Source: Callipepla californica brunnescens
Taxonomy: Eukaryota; Chordata; Aves; Galliformes; Odontophoridae
Direction of reading: 5' to 3'
Assembly: GCA_023055505.1 (NCBI GenBank)
Contig: JALIRH010000099.1
Span: forward strand, 1,140,001 to 1,204,000
DNA: 64,000 bases
Under the pieces are notes generated by a model. It was given only the letters and a program-made list of their open reading frames with translations. It made no database searches and had not been told where the DNA came from. Shown here piece by piece: positions 59,401 to 64,000 of the stretch; within the stretch, counting starts at the first letter, position 1, and every line of letters starts with the position of its first letter. Both the position numbers and the translations under genes were made by a program.

Positions 59401-61813
59401 AAAACACAAAGCCTACAATTCTCACAGCCTAACACTGAAAGGAAACCTAAATCTTACCCTAACTCTAAAACTAATCCAAAGCATGACCACAATTTCAACT
59501 CTAAATCTACCTTCAAACTAAAGCTGACCCTAACACCAACCTCAAGTAAAAGCCCAACCCTAAGCCTAACACAAAGCATTAGATTACCACAACGCTCACC
59601 TAACTTCTAACCCCCACCCTAACACTAATACTAAAGCAATCAGATTCCAAATACTAACCCAATTCCTATTCTGAAACCCAAAACTATTCCAAAAACAAAC
59701 CCAAGGCCTAACCTTTCTCTCACCCTAACAATCAAAGAAAACCTATTCCTAAACCTAATCCTAAATCTAGTCCTAACCCTCACCCTTAATCTAACCCCAA
59801 CCCCCACCCAGAAGCTAACACTTAGCATTGTACAATACCTAAACGTACCCCTAATCCTTATCACTAAACCTAAAAGGAACCTGAAACATAGTGCTAAATC
59901 CGAACCCTAACCCTGAAGACTAACGCTAACAATGAACCAATTCCTATACATTTTCCTTCCTCCAAATTGATTCCTAGCACTAACCCTAACCCTACATTAA
60001 CCCTATCCTAACCCCAACCCTAACCCTAGCCCTAAACTACATTAACCCTAACCCTAACCCTAACCCTAACCCTAGCCCTAACCTAACTCTAACCCTAACC
60101 CTAACCCTAAACCTAATGCTAACCCTTACCCTACCCTAACCCTAACCCTACCATACCCTAACCCTAACCTACCCTAACACTAACCATAACCCTAACCCTA
60201 ACCCTAAACCTAAACCTAAACCTAACCCTAACCCTAACCCTAATTCCTAACCCTTACCTTAACTGTATCACAATCCCTATCCTAATTCTTACCCTAACCC
60301 TAACCCTTACCTAACCCTAACCCTAACTCTAACCTTAACCCTAACCCTAACCCTAACCTAACCCTAACCCTAATCCTAACCCTAACCCTAACTCTAATTC
60401 CTAACCCTTACCTTAACTGTATCACAATCCCTATCCTAATTCTTACCCTAACCCTAACCCTTACCTAACCCTAACCCTAACCCTAACCCTAACTCTCACC
60501 TTAACCCTAACCCTAACCCTAACCTAACCCTAACACTAACCCTAACCCTAACCCTAACCCTAACCCTAACCCTAACCCTAACCTCAACCCTAACCCTAAC
60601 TCTAACCTTAACCCTAAACCTAACAATAAATTTAACCCTAACCCTAACACTAACCCTAACCCTAATTTTACCCTAACCCTAAGCATACCCTAACCCTAAC
60701 CCTAACCCTAACCCTAACCCTAACCCTAACCTAACCCTAACCCTACCCTAACCCTAACCCTAACCCTAACCCTAACCCTAACCCTATCCCTAACAATAAA
60801 TTTAACCTTAACCCTAACCCTAACCCTAACCCTACCCTAACCCTAACCTTAACCCTAACCCTAACCCTAACCCTAACCCTAACCTTAACCCTACACTAAC
60901 CCTAACCCTAACCCTAACCCTAACCCTAACCCTTACCCTAATCCTACCCTAACCCTAACCCTAACCCTAATCCTACCCTAACCCTAACCCTAACCCTAAC
61001 CCTACCCCTAACCCTACTTTACCCTAACCCTAATCCTAACACTAACTCTAACTTTATTCCTTACCCTAACACTAATCCAATCCCGAACCCTAACCCTAAT
61101 CCTAGCCCTAACTCTAACTTTATTCGTAACCCTACCCCTAATCCAAACAATAACCCTTACCCTAATCAAACCCTATCCCTATTCCTAACCCTTACCCTAA
61201 CCGTATCACAATCCCTATCCTAACTCTTACCATAACCCAAACCCTAACCTAACCCTAACCCTAACCCTAACCCTAACCCTAACCCTTACCCTAACCCTAA
61301 CCCTACCCTAACCTTAACTCTACCCTAACCGTATCCCTACCCTAACCCTAACCCTAATCCTAGCCCTTACTCTAACTTTATTCCTAACCCTACCCCTGAT
61401 CCAAACACTAACCCTAACCTTAATGTAACCCTAACCCTATTCCTAACCCTTACCCTAACTGTATCCCATTCCCTATCCTAACTCTTACCATAACCCTAAC
61501 CCTGATGCTAATGCTAACCCTAACCCTGAATCTAACCCTTACCCTAACCCTATCCCTTACCCAGAAGCTAACACTTAGCGTTGTACAATACCTAACCGTA
61601 CCCTAACCCTATCCCTAAACCTAAAAGGAACCCAAACTCTAACCCTAAATCTGTCCCTGAGCCTAACCTTCAACCTTACCCTAACCTTAACCCTAACCCT
61701 GTTCCATTCTCTAAACATATCTGTAAGCATTACCTTCATCCTAACTCGAACTCTACCCTAACCCTATCCCTTTGACCCCAACACAAAACCCAGATTGAGC
61801 CTGACCCTAACCT
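56498..61813. repeat. HOR unit 10 (5316 bp)
   Basis: Relic at 57987-58175. It matches unit 7 at every marker examined: GGTTCATTTG, GTTAGTTTGAG, ACATGTCTTC and the doubled TAATCCTACCC near 60939-60972. Length is the same too. No gene. Confidence 0.95.
57987..58175 (+). pseudogene. Retroviral protease C-terminal relic, unit 10
   Basis: Matches the relic of the ordinary units; C-rich repeat follows. Confidence 0.85.
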
Positions 61814-64000
61814 AGGTAGCATAAAGTGTATGTAGGGTGAATTTGAGTTTTAGGGTCAAAGTTAAATTGTTAGTTTTAGGGTTAGGGTGAAGGATTGCTT
61901 TAGTTCTAGTATTAGGGTGTTTGGGGTTAGGGTTAGGGTAAGGATTTTGGAGTGGATTAGGTTTAGGGTCAGGTTTGGGGGAGTTTTGGGGTTAGGGTTA
62001 GATTTAGGATTAGGGTTAGCAAAAAAGTTGTTTTAGTTTTAGTTTAGGTTAGTGCTAGGATTAGGTTGAGTGTTCTTGTTAAGTTTAGGTTTAGGGTTAG
62101 GTTTAGGTTTAGATTGAGGTTTAGGGTAAGGAGTAGGGTTAATTTGACTTTTAGGGTCAGAGTAGAGTTAAGTCGTGTTAGGGTTAAGGTTAAGAACAGG
62201 ATTCAGATTCCAATTAGGTTTTGGGTTCCTACTAGGGATAGGCCTCAAATTAGTGTTAAGGTTAGGGTTAGGGTTAGGTATAGGGAAAGGGTTAGTGTTA
62301 AGGCCAGGGCAAGTGTATGGTTTAGGGTAAAGATTGGATTTAGGGTTAGGTTTAGATGTAGGTTTGGTTTGATCGTTAGGGTGTGAGAAGGCACCGGCCT
62401 TGGATTTCATTTGGAGATTGGGTAAGGTTTAGGAATAGGAATAACATTGGTGTTTAAAAGATGATTAGTGTTAGTATTAGGGATAGGGTTACGGTTAGAG
62501 TTTAGTTAGGGTTGTTAGTTTTAGAGTGAGGGATAGGGGTATGGTTTGGTCTAGTACTTGGGTTAGGGTTTGGGATAGTCCTAGCATTAGTGTTAGGGTT
62601 AGGGTTCCGTTAGGGTTGTGGTAATCTGATGCTAGGTGTCGGGATTAGGGTTGTGCTTAAATGTGGGTTTGGTTTGAGGGTCAGAGTTAGGGTTAGGGTA
62701 GAGTTAGAATTAGGGTAAGAGTTAGGATTAGGTTTAGGATTAGGATAAAGATTAGGTTAGGATTAGTGTTGGCTTTAGGGTTGTGTCTGGGAGAAGGGTT
62801 AGTGTTAGGGATAGACTTAGGGTAAGAGTAAGTGTTAGGAATAGGCATAGGTTTTGGGAAAGTTTCAGAGTTTGGACTGGATTTATGATTAGGGTTAGGG
62901 ACAAAGATTTTTTGAGATTTGTGATTAGATTTAGGGAGAAAAGTAGGCTGACTTGTGGTGTTAGCAGTAGGTTTAGGTTTAGGTTTAGGTTTAGGATTCC
63001 ATTTGTATTTATTGATCGAGGTTGGGTTAGTTGGAGTGTAAAGGTCAGAGTAGGGTTAGGCCTTGGGATAGGGTTAAGGTTTGGAATAGGATTAGGATTC
63101 AAATGATGTTACGGGTTGGTGTTAGGGTTAGGGAAAGGTTAGGATCAGGGTTGAGGTCAGGGTTAGGTATAGGAAAAGGGTTAGTGTTAGGGCTAGGGCA
63201 ATTGGAAGGGTTAGGCTTAGATATTAGGGTTAGGTTTAGGCGGAGGTTTGGTTCGAGTGTCAGGGTGAGAGAAGGGGTAGGCCTGGGGTTTGGTTTTGGG
63301 TTACATCATACAAATCATCACATACATTAGCTGGGGTGGGAGGTGCAAGGAACAGCCAGCAAAGTGCTGAGTTCATTCCAATCAGAGGACCTGAAGATCG
63401 GGTAGCTACTATCAAACCGTTTGTGTTGCCAATTCCGATGATATTTATGGGGCCCTGATGTTATGGTTCAGTGGGGAGTCACTATCAAGTCCAAACCCAA
63501 TCCAAACCCCAAACCTACTCCTATTCCTAAACCTTATCTTAACCCTAAACCAAACCCAAACCCAAGGCCCTCCCCTTCTCTCAGCCTAACACTCAAACTA
63601 ACCTAAACCCGAAACTAACCCTACATTTATCCTAATCTTATCCATATTCTAAGGCCTAACCCTACTCTGACCAGAAAGCTCATGTTGTCTAAAATCTACC
63701 CCTTACCTAAAACCTAAATCGACAAAAAAACCTAACCCGAAACCTCAACCTAACTCTTCTCCTAACTAGAACACCAGCACTTCACCTTACCCTAACTGGA
63801 AACCTAGGACTAAATCCTTACCTTGTCCAGAACCCTATTCCTAACCCAAACCAGAATTCTAACCTCTACCCTAACCAAAACCCTTCCCCTAAACCTAAAC
63901 CTAATGCTACCCTCAACCAAACCCTAGCCCTAAATCCTACCCTAAAACCAACACCACGTTTAAGCTCAAACCTCAAGCCTCAAAGAAAGCATCAGATTAC
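61814..64000. repeat. HOR unit 11, cut by the window end
   Basis: G-rich arm to 63302, relic 63303-63491, and the first 509 bp of the C-rich arm. It has GGTTAATTTG and GTTAGTTGGAG. The array continues beyond the window. Confidence 0.95.
63303..63491 (+). pseudogene. Retroviral protease C-terminal relic, unit 11
   Basis: Matches the relic of the ordinary units; C-rich repeat follows. Confidence 0.85.

Noticed and set aside
1..64000. CRISPR array or bacterial tandem repeat
   Set aside because: No constant short repeat with unique spacers; the hexamer, ERV and LTR content are vertebrate.

Overview
The window looks like avian subtelomeric or microchromosomal heterochromatin, most likely from a galliform such as chicken. 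This rests on a vertebrate TTAGGG background, class II avian-type endogenous retroviral (ERV) sequence, a TG...CA solo LTR of avian style, and a GC-rich island full of minisatellites. The species is inferred, not proven. No intact protein-coding gene was found. Nearly all open frames are chance frames in simple-sequence DNA.

Layout. (1) Positions 1-18083 and about 28980-64000 are a tandem array of a higher-order repeat (HOR) of about 5.32 kb built from degenerate telomere repeats. Each unit has three parts. A G-rich (TTAGGG-like) arm of about 1.5 kb starts at the palindrome ACCTAGGT. A 189-bp relic of a retroviral protease follows. A C-rich (CCCTAA-like) arm of about 3.6 kb completes the unit. 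Telomere polarity therefore flips twice per unit. Flip points lie at 436, 5752, 11068, 16396, 29789, 35176, 40528, 45844, 51166, 56494 and 61810. Most unit lengths differ by multiples of 6 bp (5316, 5322, 5328, 5352), with one of 5387.

(2) Unit 4 (16400-29792, 13.4 kb) is exceptional. Its protease relic does not switch to C-rich repeat. It runs on into RT, RNase H, integrase, a truncated env and a 3' LTR (17895-22262). GC-rich minisatellites with four CTCF-like boxes follow (22263-24240), then a 20-bp CAGCTCTGCCCC-type minisatellite, a CpG-rich promoter-like stretch (25200-25600), and GGGGTCA-type repeats holding duplicated remnants of one exon (25740-26560). Diverged C-rich repeat resumes at 26578, is interrupted by a 574-bp solo LTR with a 5-bp target duplication (27198-27771), and rejoins the homogenised array near 28980.

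(3) The regular units carry shared and private variants in mosaic combinations. One 6-bp marker separates all units left of the long block (1-4) from all units to its right (5-11).

Interpretation: the array seems to have been founded on a piece of retroviral protease joined to telomere-like DNA in inverted orientation, then amplified and homogenised by unequal exchange or gene conversion. Unit 4 keeps either the ancestral flank or a divergent sister form.
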